From the NCBI GenBank assembly GCA_016708725.1, contig JADJFE010000030.1, positions 434,001 through 498,000 of the forward strand: DNA of 64,000 nucleotides, given 5' to 3'. The stretch is from Candidatus Aalborgicola bjergmarkensis. GTDB taxonomy: Bacteria; Pseudomonadota; Gammaproteobacteria; Burkholderiales; Burkholderiaceae_C. The notes under the pieces were generated by a model. The model ran no database searches, was not told the DNA's origin, and saw only the letters and a program-made list of their open reading frames with translations. Shown here in pieces: positions 39,797 to 48,042 of the stretch (its first letter is position 1; every line of letters starts with the position of its first letter). Both the position numbers and the translations under genes were made by a program.

Positions 39797-41014
39797 ATGG
39801 ATTTACAAGGAAAACACATTGTTCTAGGACTCACGGGCGGTATTGCTTGTTACAAAGCAGCCGAGTTTTGCCGTGCGTTGGTCAAAGAGGGCGCCACCGT
39901 ACAGGTGGTGATGACCGAAGGCGCGCTGCAGTTCATCACGCCCGTCACCATGCAGGCCCTGAGCAACCGGATTGTCTATACGTCCCAATGGGATGCGCGA
40001 GCGCCTAACGCGATGGCGCATATCAACCTCAGCCGTGAGGCCGATGCCATTGTGATTGCCCCCTGCAGCGCCGACTTCATGGCCAGACTGGCGCAGGGGC
40101 GCGCGGACGAGCTGTTGAGCCTGCTGTGCCTGGCGCGCCCGATGGAGCGGGTTCCGCTGCTGATTGCTCCGGCCATGAACCGCGAGATGTGGGCGCATCC
40201 GGCTACCCGGCGCAACGTGGCGCAACTCCAGGCCGATGGTTGTACGGTGCTTGATGTGGGCGTCGGCGAACAAGCCTGTGGCGAAACAGGTGACGGGCGT
40301 ATGCTGGAGCCACAGGAACTGTTGGCCGACGTGGTGGCCTTTTTTCAGCCCAAACTGTTGGCTGGCCAGCACGTGCTGGTCAGTGCCGGGCCGACCTATG
40401 AGGCCATTGACCCGGTACGTGGCATTACCAATCTGTCCAGCGGCAAAATGGGCTTTGCCATTGCGCGTGCAGCCAGCGAAGCGGGCGCGCAGGTCACGCT
40501 GGTGGCCGGGCCGGTGTCCTTGCCTACGCCGCGTGGCGTGAAGCGCGTGGATGTCCGATCTGCATCCAATATGCTTGCAGCCTGCATGGATCGTGCGGAT
40601 ACAGCTAGTATTTTTATAGCTACGGCAGCTGTGGCTGACTGGCGCCCCAAGCAGGCATCCGACCAGAAAATCAAGAAGGATGGCTCCGGGCAGCCGCCTG
40701 CGTTGGAATTCGTGGAAAACCCTGACATTCTGGCAACGCTGGCACAATCGCCACGCGCACGCAGTGGTGCGCTGTATTGCGTCGGTTTTGCTGCGGAAAG
40801 CCATGACTTGCTGGCCAATTCCAGTGCCAAGCGACTGAAAAAGGGTGTCCCCCTGTTGGTTGGTAATATCGGCCCGGCAACTTTTGGTCAGGACGAGAAT
40901 GCCTTGCTCCTGGTCGATGCCCATGGTACGCGCGAACTTGCGCGCAACACCAAGCGCGCCCTGGCACGCCAGCTCATTGCTGAAATTGCCAGCCGCATGG
41001 TACACAAAGAGTGA
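39797..41014 (+). CDS. coaBC: Bifunctional phosphopantothenoylcysteine decarboxylase/synthetase
   Basis: Coenzyme A biosynthesis enzyme (Dfp), 405 residues from ATG 39797 behind TTGGAGGAGTC. The CoaC flavin domain starts KHIVLGLTGGIACYKAAEFC and has the catalytic His in AMAHINLSREAD, the flavin-site stretch VIAPCSADFMARLAQGRADE and PAMNREMWAHPATRRN. The CoaB synthetase domain begins HVLVSAGPTYEAIDPVRGIT and has AAVADWRP and the conserved Lys in AKRLKKGVPLLVGN. It is followed by dut after 10 bp, a usual pairing. Core genes resume here after the island. Confidence 0.97.
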   Translation: MDLQGKHIVLGLTGGIACYKAAEFCRALVKEGATVQVVMTEGALQFITPVTMQALSNRIVYTSQWDARAPNAMAHINLSREADAIVIAPCSADFMARLAQGRADELLSLLCLARPMERVPLLIAPAMNREMWAHPATRRNVAQLQADGCTVLDVGVGEQACGETGDGRMLEPQELLADVVAFFQPKLLAGQHVLVSAGPTYEAIDPVRGITNLSSGKMGFAIARAASEAGAQVTLVAGPVSLPTPRGVKRVDVRSASNMLAACMDRADTASIFIATAAVADWRPKQASDQKIKKDGSGQPPALEFVENPDILATLAQSPRARSGALYCVGFAAESHDLLANSSAKRLKKGVPLLVGNIGPATFGQDENALLLVDAHGTRELARNTKRALARQLIAEIASRMVHKE

Positions 41015-41024
41015 GGAGACCCCT

Positions 41025-41489
41025 ATGCACCGACGTATTGAAGCCCGCATCGTCAACGATTTGCTGGGCACAGACAACATCCCTTTGCCAGGCTATGCAA
41101 CGGACGGATCAGCTGCCATGGATCTGCGCGCCTGTATCACGCATCCGGTTGGCATAGGGCCAGGGGAGCGTCTCCTGGTCAAGACAGGTTTGGCAATCAA
41201 TATGATGGATTCTGGCCTGGTGGCCATCGTGGCGTCGCGGTCAGGCTTGTCCTTGAAGCACGGCATTCGCGTAGCGCAGGGCATCGGGGTGATTGATGCC
41301 GATTACCATGGGGAAATCGGCGTCATTCTCTCTAACGACAGTGCCCAAGCCTATACCGTGCAACCGGGTGAGCGCATAGCCCAATTGATGTTTCAGCCCG
41401 TCGTACAGGTAGCGCTGCATGTCGTGGACACGTTCTCCACCGAAACACAAAGAGGAAGCGGTGGATTTGGCAGCACTGGAAAGACGTAA
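41025..41489 (+). CDS. dut: dUTP diphosphatase
   Basis: Homotrimeric dUTPase, 154 residues from ATG 41025 preceded by GTGAGGAGACCCCT. It hydrolyses dUTP to dUMP and keeps uracil out of DNA. The five family motifs are present: AMDLRACI, SRSGLSLKHG, GVIDADYHGEIGVIL, GERIAQLMF and the C-terminal flexible RGSGGFGSTGK. It is 10 bp after coaBC. Converges with the large gene on the other strand, 24 bp away. Confidence 0.98.
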   Translation: MHRRIEARIVNDLLGTDNIPLPGYATDGSAAMDLRACITHPVGIGPGERLLVKTGLAINMMDSGLVAIVASRSGLSLKHGIRVAQGIGVIDADYHGEIGVILSNDSAQAYTVQPGERIAQLMFQPVVQVALHVVDTFSTETQRGSGGFGSTGKT

Positions 41490-41513
41490 GCGCGCGCTTG
41501 ATAGGGCCAGCGC

Positions 41514-44500
41514 CTAGCGCAGATCGTCCAGGGGTTGTCGGCCAATGGTGCCGACCAGTCCTGCCCGGTATTCGGCGGAGCCGACCCGCACCCGTTCGAT
41601 CTGGGCCGTGGTGCGCCGCGCCGCCAGCCCCAGGCGGGCTGCCGCGTCCGCATTGTCGGGGCGGTCCATGAAATCGTACAGCGCGGCCACTGCGCGCGTC
41701 AGACGCGCTTCGTCACGGCGCTGCTTGGTATCGAGACGCGCGGCGTACCAGTCGCTGGAGAGCACACTTTCACGGCTGAACATGGCGCGCAGCTCGGGTG
41801 ACTCCAGCGTGTAGCCGGTTTCAGTTTTTCCGTGCGCCATGATTTCAAGCAAGGCCTTGAGCGGCGGGCAGGCCATTGCGATGCTGCCGTCGGTAAAGTA
41901 ACTCTCGGCCACGCGCTGATGTGTTGCCACAATATTGGCCACACCTTCAGCAAAAATGTCCATGTCCTGCAACTCGGGGCGCAGCATTTCGTCGGTAAAC
42001 ACCGCGTGCGGATGCAGGAATATCCGGCCAAAATACGTGGCGGCAAAACGTGCCGTCATGCGGTAACCCAGTCGGCTGGAGAGCACCGGCTGGCCCCGGT
42101 GTTCGGTATCTGTGACGCGCTCCAGCGAGCCATTGGCAATCAGGTTGTGCGCGCTGCGCTCGCTCGGGCTCATGCGGGCAAATACCTCGGGCACCAGCAG
42201 GCTGACATCGTGGTCCACGCGCACATCCGGCCCGACATAACCGGCGCAGGAAACCCAGCCGTCATAACCGGTCAGCGCGTAAGACACAAAGGTGGCATTC
42301 AGATCGATGATCGCTGGCAACGCATTGAATGGCCCCTTGGTCAGCGCACCTTCAGAGCCAGCGCCGGTGGTCGAGGGCGACTTGCCGGTCATTGAGCTGA
42401 TGAACTCGATGAACAGCTCGGGCAACTCCATGTAGTGCAGCGGGTTGTAGGCACACAGCGGTGCGACACCGTCTTCAGGCGGATTGTTGCGCCGACCGGC
42501 GGCGACCACGTGCACCGGCGTTATCAGCGGCTGGTCGCTCGGGAGTCGGCGAAACAGGCGCATGGCCAGTTCGGCCGAGGCGGTGTCTTGCGGGCGTGCC
42601 ACGTCGGGGCGTAACTGCAGGTAACGCGGATTTTTCGTCGGTTTGCCATTGACCAGACGCGAATGCGCCGAAGACACAAAATACTTTGGCGACGCACCAT
42701 CGGGCGCGTCCGCTGCGGCCTGGATCAATTGCTGCATCGGGGTGGTGAATGCACTAAAGCCAATCGCGTCATCGACGAGTTCGCGTGCGTCAGCGCCGTC
42801 AAGGGGCTGGAAGTTGGAGATAAAGGTGCCCGGCGTGGCGATATCGGCTTCGGCCTGACGGTCATAACCCCGGTGTACGGCATCATCGGGCCGCTGGAAC
42901 AGGCGATTCTCGCAATTCTGCACGTATTTTCGGGAAAGCCCGCCCGATTCGCCTGCAACCAGGGAGGGTGCCACGACGCTGGCGGTGATGTCGTCTTCGG
43001 TTTGCACCTTGATGGCAGGATGAAAGTCATGGCGCAAGCCAAACACGCGCCAGGCACCGTCTTTTTCGAAACCGACCCGCAAGGTGTTGACAATCAGCTT
43101 GTTGCCGTCGAGCTTGAGGGCGTAACCCGGACGGCCATTGATCATATCGACCGCGTAGTGGCTGCGCCAGTCATCGCCCCATTCTTCCCGGTGAAAACGC
43201 TTGATCACAAACACCAGTTCCTTGACGTGTTGTGGTATTGCGCGCAACCAGTCGTTGTAGCTCTCGTTGTAGTCGCGGCTGGATGGTGTCAGCAGCTTGA
43301 TGACACTGCCCATGGAGCGCTCGCGGCTCAAAATCAGCCGGTGGTCGGTTCCGAGTTTGGCGGGATCACTGAAACGCTCGGAGAAATCGCGCGCCAGAAT
43401 GGCAGAGACGGCATCCATGTCTTTTTCGAGGTCGGCTACATACACATAGCCCGCCAGAATCGCGTCCGAAATCGCCTTGGAAATCTCCGACTTCCCACCA
43501 CCAGAAACAGTAGCTGGTTTGTGGCAGGAGGTCACATCGGCCGAGGTGCCGACCAGGCTCCAGATATGCGGATTGCTGCTCAAAGGCTCCATGTGCATCC
43601 GGTAGCCATTGGGTCCGATATAGGTTTTTCCGGCTTGCAGCTTGATCGAGGAAGTCTTGCCGTCCGGCTTCGACCACGAAACCAATTGGCTGCGCAGACT
43701 GAAGGTGGATTTTTCCGGGACCAGAACGATGTGTGGCTGGGTAACATCGAGCGCATGGCCGGCTGGCTGCAAGGCAAAGCGTTTGGCGTCACGCTCCAGC
43801 ACTTCTTGCAACGAATAGTCTTCGCCAGCGGTCAGATCGGTAAATTCCTGGCCTTCGTTGTAACTTGGGAATACCAGTGCGCCACCTGCATGTTCTTCTT
43901 CGGCGGAGCCAAACAGGTTGGCTGAAAAGCTGATCTGGGTTTTGACTTCTTTTTTGCAATAGCCAAAATAGTTGTCGGCAATGATGGTAAACATCACGCC
44001 CCGCTGGTCACGCGCGCAGAGTTTGAAGGCACTGCCGTTGTTATAGAGTTCGGATTCGCTCTTGTAGCACATGCCGTCGCGCCGTTGCAGCGGTGTCGCG
44101 TCGTCCCAGTGCGGCAGGCCTAGCAGGTGTTTGGGTACACGGGTCAGATGCGGAGCCAGAATCACGCACCCGGTGTGGCCGGTCCAGCCGTCCGGATTGA
44201 GCGAGGCATCGTTTTCTGGCAAATAAGGGTCGCCCGCGTTGCCAAAGATGCTTTCCAGAAAATCCAGGTTGGACACCAGCGCGCCGGGTACAAAAAAGCG
44301 GGTCTCCATCCGCTTTTCGGTGGTGAAGCCGGGCACCGCAGGCACCACCAGCGGACGCAGCAGCAAAGAGACAAAACATTTGGCCGGTACCGCTTCTCCC
44401 GCAGTGAAAGGCAACTGCAGCGACTCGGCAGGCGGCGTCAGGGCCAGGGTCAGCAACTTGAAAAAAGCCAATTTGGGCACGGCCAGCTTGTCGTCAGGAA

Positions 44501-44930
44501 TCGGCATTCCACCTTCGACAATGTGAAAAACGCCTGAGGTGGTACGGCGGTCATTGGCCGGGTTGTGCAGCACGCCATTGCGCAACCGGTAGCTCGAAAG
44601 CAGCGGCGACTTGAAAAAATCACCGTGGGCCGGCAGCGACAGGCCGCGCGCCAGGCCCGGTTGGTCCAGTACCAGCGTGCGCCCCGGCAAATGCGGTGCG
44701 GTACCGATGTCGGCGAGATAGTCATTGAGAAAATTCTGAATACGCGTATCGGTCGGGCACAGCCTGTCAGCCAGTCGGCGACTGAGTTCGCGCTGGCGCG
44801 CCAGAATGGGCGCCACCATCTCGATGGTGGATGCGCCATCAGCCCCCAAGGCCAGTGGTAAGCCAAGAAGTGCGAGTCGCAGGTTGATTGCGGCGTTCAG
44901 GTTGTCTGCGGGATTGGGTGTGGCATGCAT
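41514..44930 (-). CDS. Very large protein, possibly PPi-type phosphoenolpyruvate carboxykinase
   Basis: A 1138-residue soluble protein with no signal peptide or membrane helix. Conserved-looking stretches: GVLHNPANDRRTTSGVFHIV, MCYKSESELYNNGSAFKLCA, NYFGYCKKEVKTQISFSANL and a glycine-rich loop KPATVSGGGKSEISKAISDA at about residues 480-500 that could bind phosphate. Its length and this loop fit the diphosphate-dependent PEP carboxykinases described from Propionibacterium and Entamoeba, which convert oxaloacetate and PPi to PEP, CO2 and Pi. I recall that family only in outline, so the assignment is tentative. It is a single gene with its own promoter region facing pyrF; start ATG 44930. No other gene of the same pathway adjoins it. 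Confidence 0.55.
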   Translation of the reverse strand: MHATPNPADNLNAAINLRLALLGLPLALGADGASTIEMVAPILARQRELSRRLADRLCPTDTRIQNFLNDYLADIGTAPHLPGRTLVLDQPGLARGLSLPAHGDFFKSPLLSSYRLRNGVLHNPANDRRTTSGVFHIVEGGMPIPDDKLAVPKLAFFKLLTLALTPPAESLQLPFTAGEAVPAKCFVSLLLRPLVVPAVPGFTTEKRMETRFFVPGALVSNLDFLESIFGNAGDPYLPENDASLNPDGWTGHTGCVILAPHLTRVPKHLLGLPHWDDATPLQRRDGMCYKSESELYNNGSAFKLCARDQRGVMFTIIADNYFGYCKKEVKTQISFSANLFGSAEEEHAGGALVFPSYNEGQEFTDLTAGEDYSLQEVLERDAKRFALQPAGHALDVTQPHIVLVPEKSTFSLRSQLVSWSKPDGKTSSIKLQAGKTYIGPNGYRMHMEPLSSNPHIWSLVGTSADVTSCHKPATVSGGGKSEISKAISDAILAGYVYVADLEKDMDAVSAILARDFSERFSDPAKLGTDHRLILSRERSMGSVIKLLTPSSRDYNESYNDWLRAIPQHVKELVFVIKRFHREEWGDDWRSHYAVDMINGRPGYALKLDGNKLIVNTLRVGFEKDGAWRVFGLRHDFHPAIKVQTEDDITASVVAPSLVAGESGGLSRKYVQNCENRLFQRPDDAVHRGYDRQAEADIATPGTFISNFQPLDGADARELVDDAIGFSAFTTPMQQLIQAAADAPDGASPKYFVSSAHSRLVNGKPTKNPRYLQLRPDVARPQDTASAELAMRLFRRLPSDQPLITPVHVVAAGRRNNPPEDGVAPLCAYNPLHYMELPELFIEFISSMTGKSPSTTGAGSEGALTKGPFNALPAIIDLNATFVSYALTGYDGWVSCAGYVGPDVRVDHDVSLLVPEVFARMSPSERSAHNLIANGSLERVTDTEHRGQPVLSSRLGYRMTARFAATYFGRIFLHPHAVFTDEMLRPELQDMDIFAEGVANIVATHQRVAESYFTDGSIAMACPPLKALLEIMAHGKTETGYTLESPELRAMFSRESVLSSDWYAARLDTKQRRDEARLTRAVAALYDFMDRPDNADAAARLGLAARRTTAQIERVRVGSAEYRAGLVGTIGRQPLDDLR

Positions 44931-45038
44931 GGGGATGTCCGTGTAGTTGTTGCAATTTCAAAAGTAGTCTCAAAAATAGTATAAGGTACAGAGATGACGC
45001 TTCCGACCATCCGACGGATTTCTCTACAATCCCGTCCC

Positions 45039-45882
45039 ATGACCTTTATTGACCAGTTGCGCGATGCCGAGCGCCAAAACGGCTCCTTGTTGTGCGTCGG
45101 ACTCGACCCGGAGCCGGCGAAATTTCCGGGACGCTGGCGCGGGGATGCCAAGCGTATTTTCCAGTTTTGTGCAGCAATCGTTGAGGCCACGGCGGATATC
45201 GTGCTGGCGTTCAAACCCCAGATAGCCTATTTCGCCGCACACAGCGCCGAGGATCAGTTGGAGCAACTGGTGGCCCATATCCGCTGCACGGCCCCCGCAT
45301 GTTCCCGTTATTCTGGATGCCAAGCGTGGTGACATCGGCAGCACGGCGGAACAATACGCCATCGAAGCCTTTGAGCGCTATGGTGCCGATGCGGTTACCT
45401 TGTCACCGTTCATGGGTTTTGACTCGGTGGCTCCGTATCTGAAGTACCATGACAAGGGGGCATTCTTGCTGTGCCGCACGTCCAACCCTGGGGGAAATGA
45501 TTTACAGGCACAGCGTTTGTCCTCGGTGGAGGGCGAGCCTTTGCTGTACGAGCATATCGCACGCCTGGTGCAAGGCCCGTGGAACCTCAATGGCCAGCTG
45601 GGTCTGGTGGTGGGTGCAACCCATCCGGCTGAGATCGAGCGCGTGCGCGCCCTGGCGCCTACCGTGCCCCTGCTGATTCCCGGTGTTGGCGCTCAGGGCG
45701 GCGATGCGGCAGCGGCTGTCAAGGCGGGATGGCGTGGTCAAGCGGACGGTACGACCGTGGCTCCGATCATTGTCAACTCATCGCGCGCCATTTTGTACGC
45801 AGCATCGGACGGTGATTATGTCGCCGCCGCGCGCCGCGTGGCTATCGAAACCCGTGACCTGCTGCAGGCTTGCCGCATGTAG
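45039..45882 (+). CDS. pyrF: Orotidine 5'-phosphate decarboxylase, frameshifted
   Basis: Converts OMP to UMP, last step of de novo pyrimidine synthesis; long (type 2) family, about 280 residues if repaired. From ATG 45039 the frame encodes MTFIDQLRDAERQNGSLLCV, GLDPEPAKFPGR and VLAFKPQIAYFA, then leaves the family at 45296 and stops at 45332. The correct continuation, VPVILDAKRGDIGSTAEQYA (with catalytic Asp-Lys), is in the next frame and runs to 45882. Removing one C from the run at 45292-45296 restores TAPHVPVILDAKRGD. One extra base in a C run of an essential-type gene suggests a sequencing error, though real loss is possible. Confidence 0.92.
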
Positions 45883-45962
45883 AGCGCATGGAACGTGCGT
45901 GAGCAGCTCCTGAAAAGAGAGTGTTTTCCGCAAATTCCGTGAGGTCTCTGAAATTGGGCTTT

Positions 45963-46535
45963 TCAGCCCTCCTGGACATCCACATCCTCAAACACGCGCC
46001 CCATGTCCAACGTCAGTTGAACCGATGCAAAGTGACAGGCGGACTCCCCCGTGTAGTCACGCAGCAGCCATTCGTTGCCACTCTGGCGGAGAAAAACCTC
46101 GACGCGCCGGGCGTCGATGTCGATCAGCACATATTCCTGCAGCGCGGCGATTTTTCGGTAGGTGGCAAACTTGGCGCCACGGTCGTAGGCAGCGGTGGAG
46201 TCTGACAGCACTTCGACAATCAGTTGCGGATGCTCCACAAACAAATCGGCACGCCGGTCGCGCCCGTCGCAACTGACCATCACGTCGGGGTAGAAGAATG
46301 CATCGGCGCTGGCCACGCGCAGTTTCATGTCAGCAATGAAGGCCAGGCAGGGCGTGCCGCGCAGGTGCGCACGCAGGGCTGCGCCGATGTTCAGGGCAAC
46401 GGTGGCATGCACGCGCCGCACGCCCACCATGGCGAACACTTCGCCCGCGACATACTCTGATTTGTCCGCCTGTTCGGCCTCCCACGCCAGGTAGGCATCG
46501 GCATCAAACGGTGTCTGACTCAGCGGTAATCCCAT
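45963..46535 (-). CDS. Uma2-family (DUF820) putative endonuclease
   Basis: PD-(D/E)XK-fold protein of the Uma2/DUF820 family, 190 residues from ATG 46535, behind CAAGGAGAGTTC; a longer start was rejected because it lacks this site. Family features: YLAWEAEQADKSEYVAGEVF (with the Glu near the N-terminus), YPDVMVSCDGRD with the first Asp, PQLIVEVLSDSTAAYDRGAK with Glu and Lys of the nuclease core. The fold is nuclease-like but biological roles are poorly known; the genes are numerous in environmental bacteria. It stands alone between pyrF and the hydrolase. Confidence 0.9.
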   Translation of the reverse strand: MGLPLSQTPFDADAYLAWEAEQADKSEYVAGEVFAMVGVRRVHATVALNIGAALRAHLRGTPCLAFIADMKLRVASADAFFYPDVMVSCDGRDRRADLFVEHPQLIVEVLSDSTAAYDRGAKFATYRKIAALQEYVLIDIDARRVEVFLRQSGNEWLLRDYTGESACHFASVQLTLDMGRVFEDVDVQEG

Positions 46536-46622
46536 GAACTCTCCTTGAACGTACCAGCACCACGCCATCACGCAAGCCAGACATTCTTGCAGACGGGATC
46601 AAATTGCAGGAGCAGTCGGATG

Positions 46623-47480
46623 CTATTGGGCGAGTAGCTGTTTATGCATCCAGGCGAGGATGCTGGAAAAAATCTGGTTGCGGTTGAGCTCGTTGAAGTT
46701 TTCGTGGTAATTCTTGGGGTAGAGGTGGCATTCCAGCAAGCCTGCGGGGATGTCCTGAAGCATGGACTGTGCCGCTGCGGTATCTGCCAGTCTGTCGTCT
46801 CCGGCCAATGCGACAAACACCGGGTGCATCCAGCCACCCAACTTATTGCGTAATTTGACCTGGGCCGAGAGCAGCGACGCGGCAAACCGCATGCTTACCT
46901 CGGTTGCGCGGATGTTGTCGCGCTCGTCGGCAATGTGCCGTTCGGTGATGGCGGTGTCGTGTGTGACGTAGGGGGTCAGGTACTCGATGGGCACCTTCAT
47001 CCTGGGCACCAATCGGGCCAGGGGCTGCGAAAGAATTTCCAGGATTTTTGGCACCTTGATGGCGTTGACGTAGTAGGGTGAGGACAATATCAAGCCCTTG
47101 ATGCCCGGCTCCTTGCCAAACGGCCCCAGTTCCATATGGGTGGCAATCAGGGCGCCCATGGAGTGTCCCATCACGAAAATCGGCAGACCGGGGTAGTTCT
47201 GTTGTACCCATTTCAGAAACAGCGCCGCGTCATTGAGAAAAACGTCAAAGTTCGGGATGTCAACCCGTTTGTTGCAATGCCCACACATATCAAAACTCAC
47301 GGTCGCAATGCCGAGTTTTCTGAAATAGAGTGCCGGGGCGACGAAATCCCCCGCGTGCGCCGTTCCGCCATGGAGACCCAGAATGACCATTTTGGGTTGT
47401 TTGGGTTCCCAGATGTGAATGGTGCGTTTCACATAGTCACTGCACAGGAAGGTAGACAGCTTGTCTTCAGCAAATCGCAT
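46623..47480 (-). CDS. Alpha/beta hydrolase, monoacylglycerol lipase-like
   Basis: Serine hydrolase of 285 residues (lysophospholipase/monoacylglycerol lipase type) from ATG 47480; the longer frame overlaps tusA. The oxyanion region is VILGLHGGTAHAGDFVAPA, the nucleophile elbow FVMGHSMGALIATH with catalytic Ser, the acid in FVALAGDDRLADT and the His in LYPKNYHENFNELN. A lid-like segment (KVPKILEILSQPLARLVPRM) follows the elbow. No signal peptide, so cytoplasmic or membrane-associated. It lies 34 bp after tusA on the same strand; the pairing has no evident metabolic logic. Confidence 0.88.
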   Translation of the reverse strand: MRFAEDKLSTFLCSDYVKRTIHIWEPKQPKMVILGLHGGTAHAGDFVAPALYFRKLGIATVSFDMCGHCNKRVDIPNFDVFLNDAALFLKWVQQNYPGLPIFVMGHSMGALIATHMELGPFGKEPGIKGLILSSPYYVNAIKVPKILEILSQPLARLVPRMKVPIEYLTPYVTHDTAITERHIADERDNIRATEVSMRFAASLLSAQVKLRNKLGGWMHPVFVALAGDDRLADTAAAQSMLQDIPAGLLECHLYPKNYHENFNELNRNQIFSSILAWMHKQLLAQ

Positions 47481-47514
47481 GTTCGGGATCGGGTAGGTGG
47501 GGTTGATTGGTTCG

Positions 47515-47742
47515 CTAGCGGCGGCGTAGCAGATGCACGAACGTATCGCCCACTGTCTGCTGGTCAACGAGTTCGTTGCCGGTTTGCTTGGCAAATGCCT
47601 GAAAATCTCGCAGCGAACCCGCATCGGTTGCAATCACCTTGAGGATTGCACCGGAAACCATATCGGTCAGGGCTTTTTTGGCTCTCAGGATGGGCAGCGG
47701 GCAGTTCAGGCCCCGCGCATCAACTTCTTTGTCAATTTGCAT
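47515..47742 (-). CDS. tusA: TusA/SirA-family sulfur carrier
   Basis: Small sulfurtransferase-type protein of 75 residues. The family motif with the persulfide Cys is at the N-terminus: VDARGLNCPLPILRAKKAL (CPxP). The rest (GAILKVIATDAGSLRDFQAF; NELVDQQTVGDTFVHLLRRR) matches TusA-like folds. Members relay sulfur to tRNA thiolation or molybdenum cofactor pathways, or act in sulfur oxidation; the neighbours do not discriminate. Start ATG 47742. Upstream is a remnant-rich 300-bp gap. Confidence 0.93.
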   Translation of the reverse strand: MQIDKEVDARGLNCPLPILRAKKALTDMVSGAILKVIATDAGSLRDFQAFAKQTGNELVDQQTVGDTFVHLLRRR

Positions 47743-48042
47743 TGTGTGAGTGTGTTGCAGATATGCGCGCGGATTGTACCGATGTCACTGCTGTTTAATG
47801 CTCCAGTTTGGTCAGGTCTTCGCGCACCAGACGCACAATCAGCCGATCCAGTGTGTCCACGCCGTAGTTTTTCGCATCATTTCTTCCGACGCCCGTTGTT
47901 CAGTCGAGGTCGTTCGTGGCGAAAACCGCGAAGATGCACGTGGTGCTGCGCAGCCGTGCCGAGAAGTTGCCGGTCAGCAGGCTGTATGCCCCCCTATCCA
48001 AAGTATCATGACAACTTTTTAATCCTTCTTTTGGGGTTGGCT
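47743..48042. other. 300-bp gap with gene remnants
   Basis: No intact gene. On the minus strand, 47795 to about 47890 reads NYGVDTLDRLIVRLVREDLT and KLEH then stop, which looks like the C-terminal end of an unidentified protein cut off at its left. On the plus strand a LytTR regulator remnant occupies 47886-48011. The leader of the solute-binding gene begins after it. Confidence 0.5.
47886..48011 (+). pseudogene. C-terminal remnant of a LytTR response-regulator gene
   Basis: Positions 47931-47990 match 61795-61854 in the intact LytTR gene almost base for base (about two differences). The encoded KMHVVLRSRAEKLPVSRLYA is identical. Upstream, TPVVQSR aligns with GTVVQAR of the same gene. The fragment then diverges and ends PLSKVS with stop at 48011. 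There is no receiver domain or start nearby. Confidence 0.75.

Noticed and set aside
40604..40622. Hairpin AGCTAGTATTTTTATAGCT inside coaBC as another dispersed repeat copy
   Set aside because: The encoded residues fit the normal CoaBC sequence (IFIATAAVADW), so it is probably chance.
45292..45332. Programmed frameshift in pyrF
   Set aside because: Only a C run is present, without a slippery heptamer plus structure, and pyrF is not known to use recoding; an indel is simpler.
47533..48042. N-terminal 170-codon extension of the solute-binding protein
   Set aside because: It runs antisense through tusA and across remnants; the lipoprotein signal starts at 48043.
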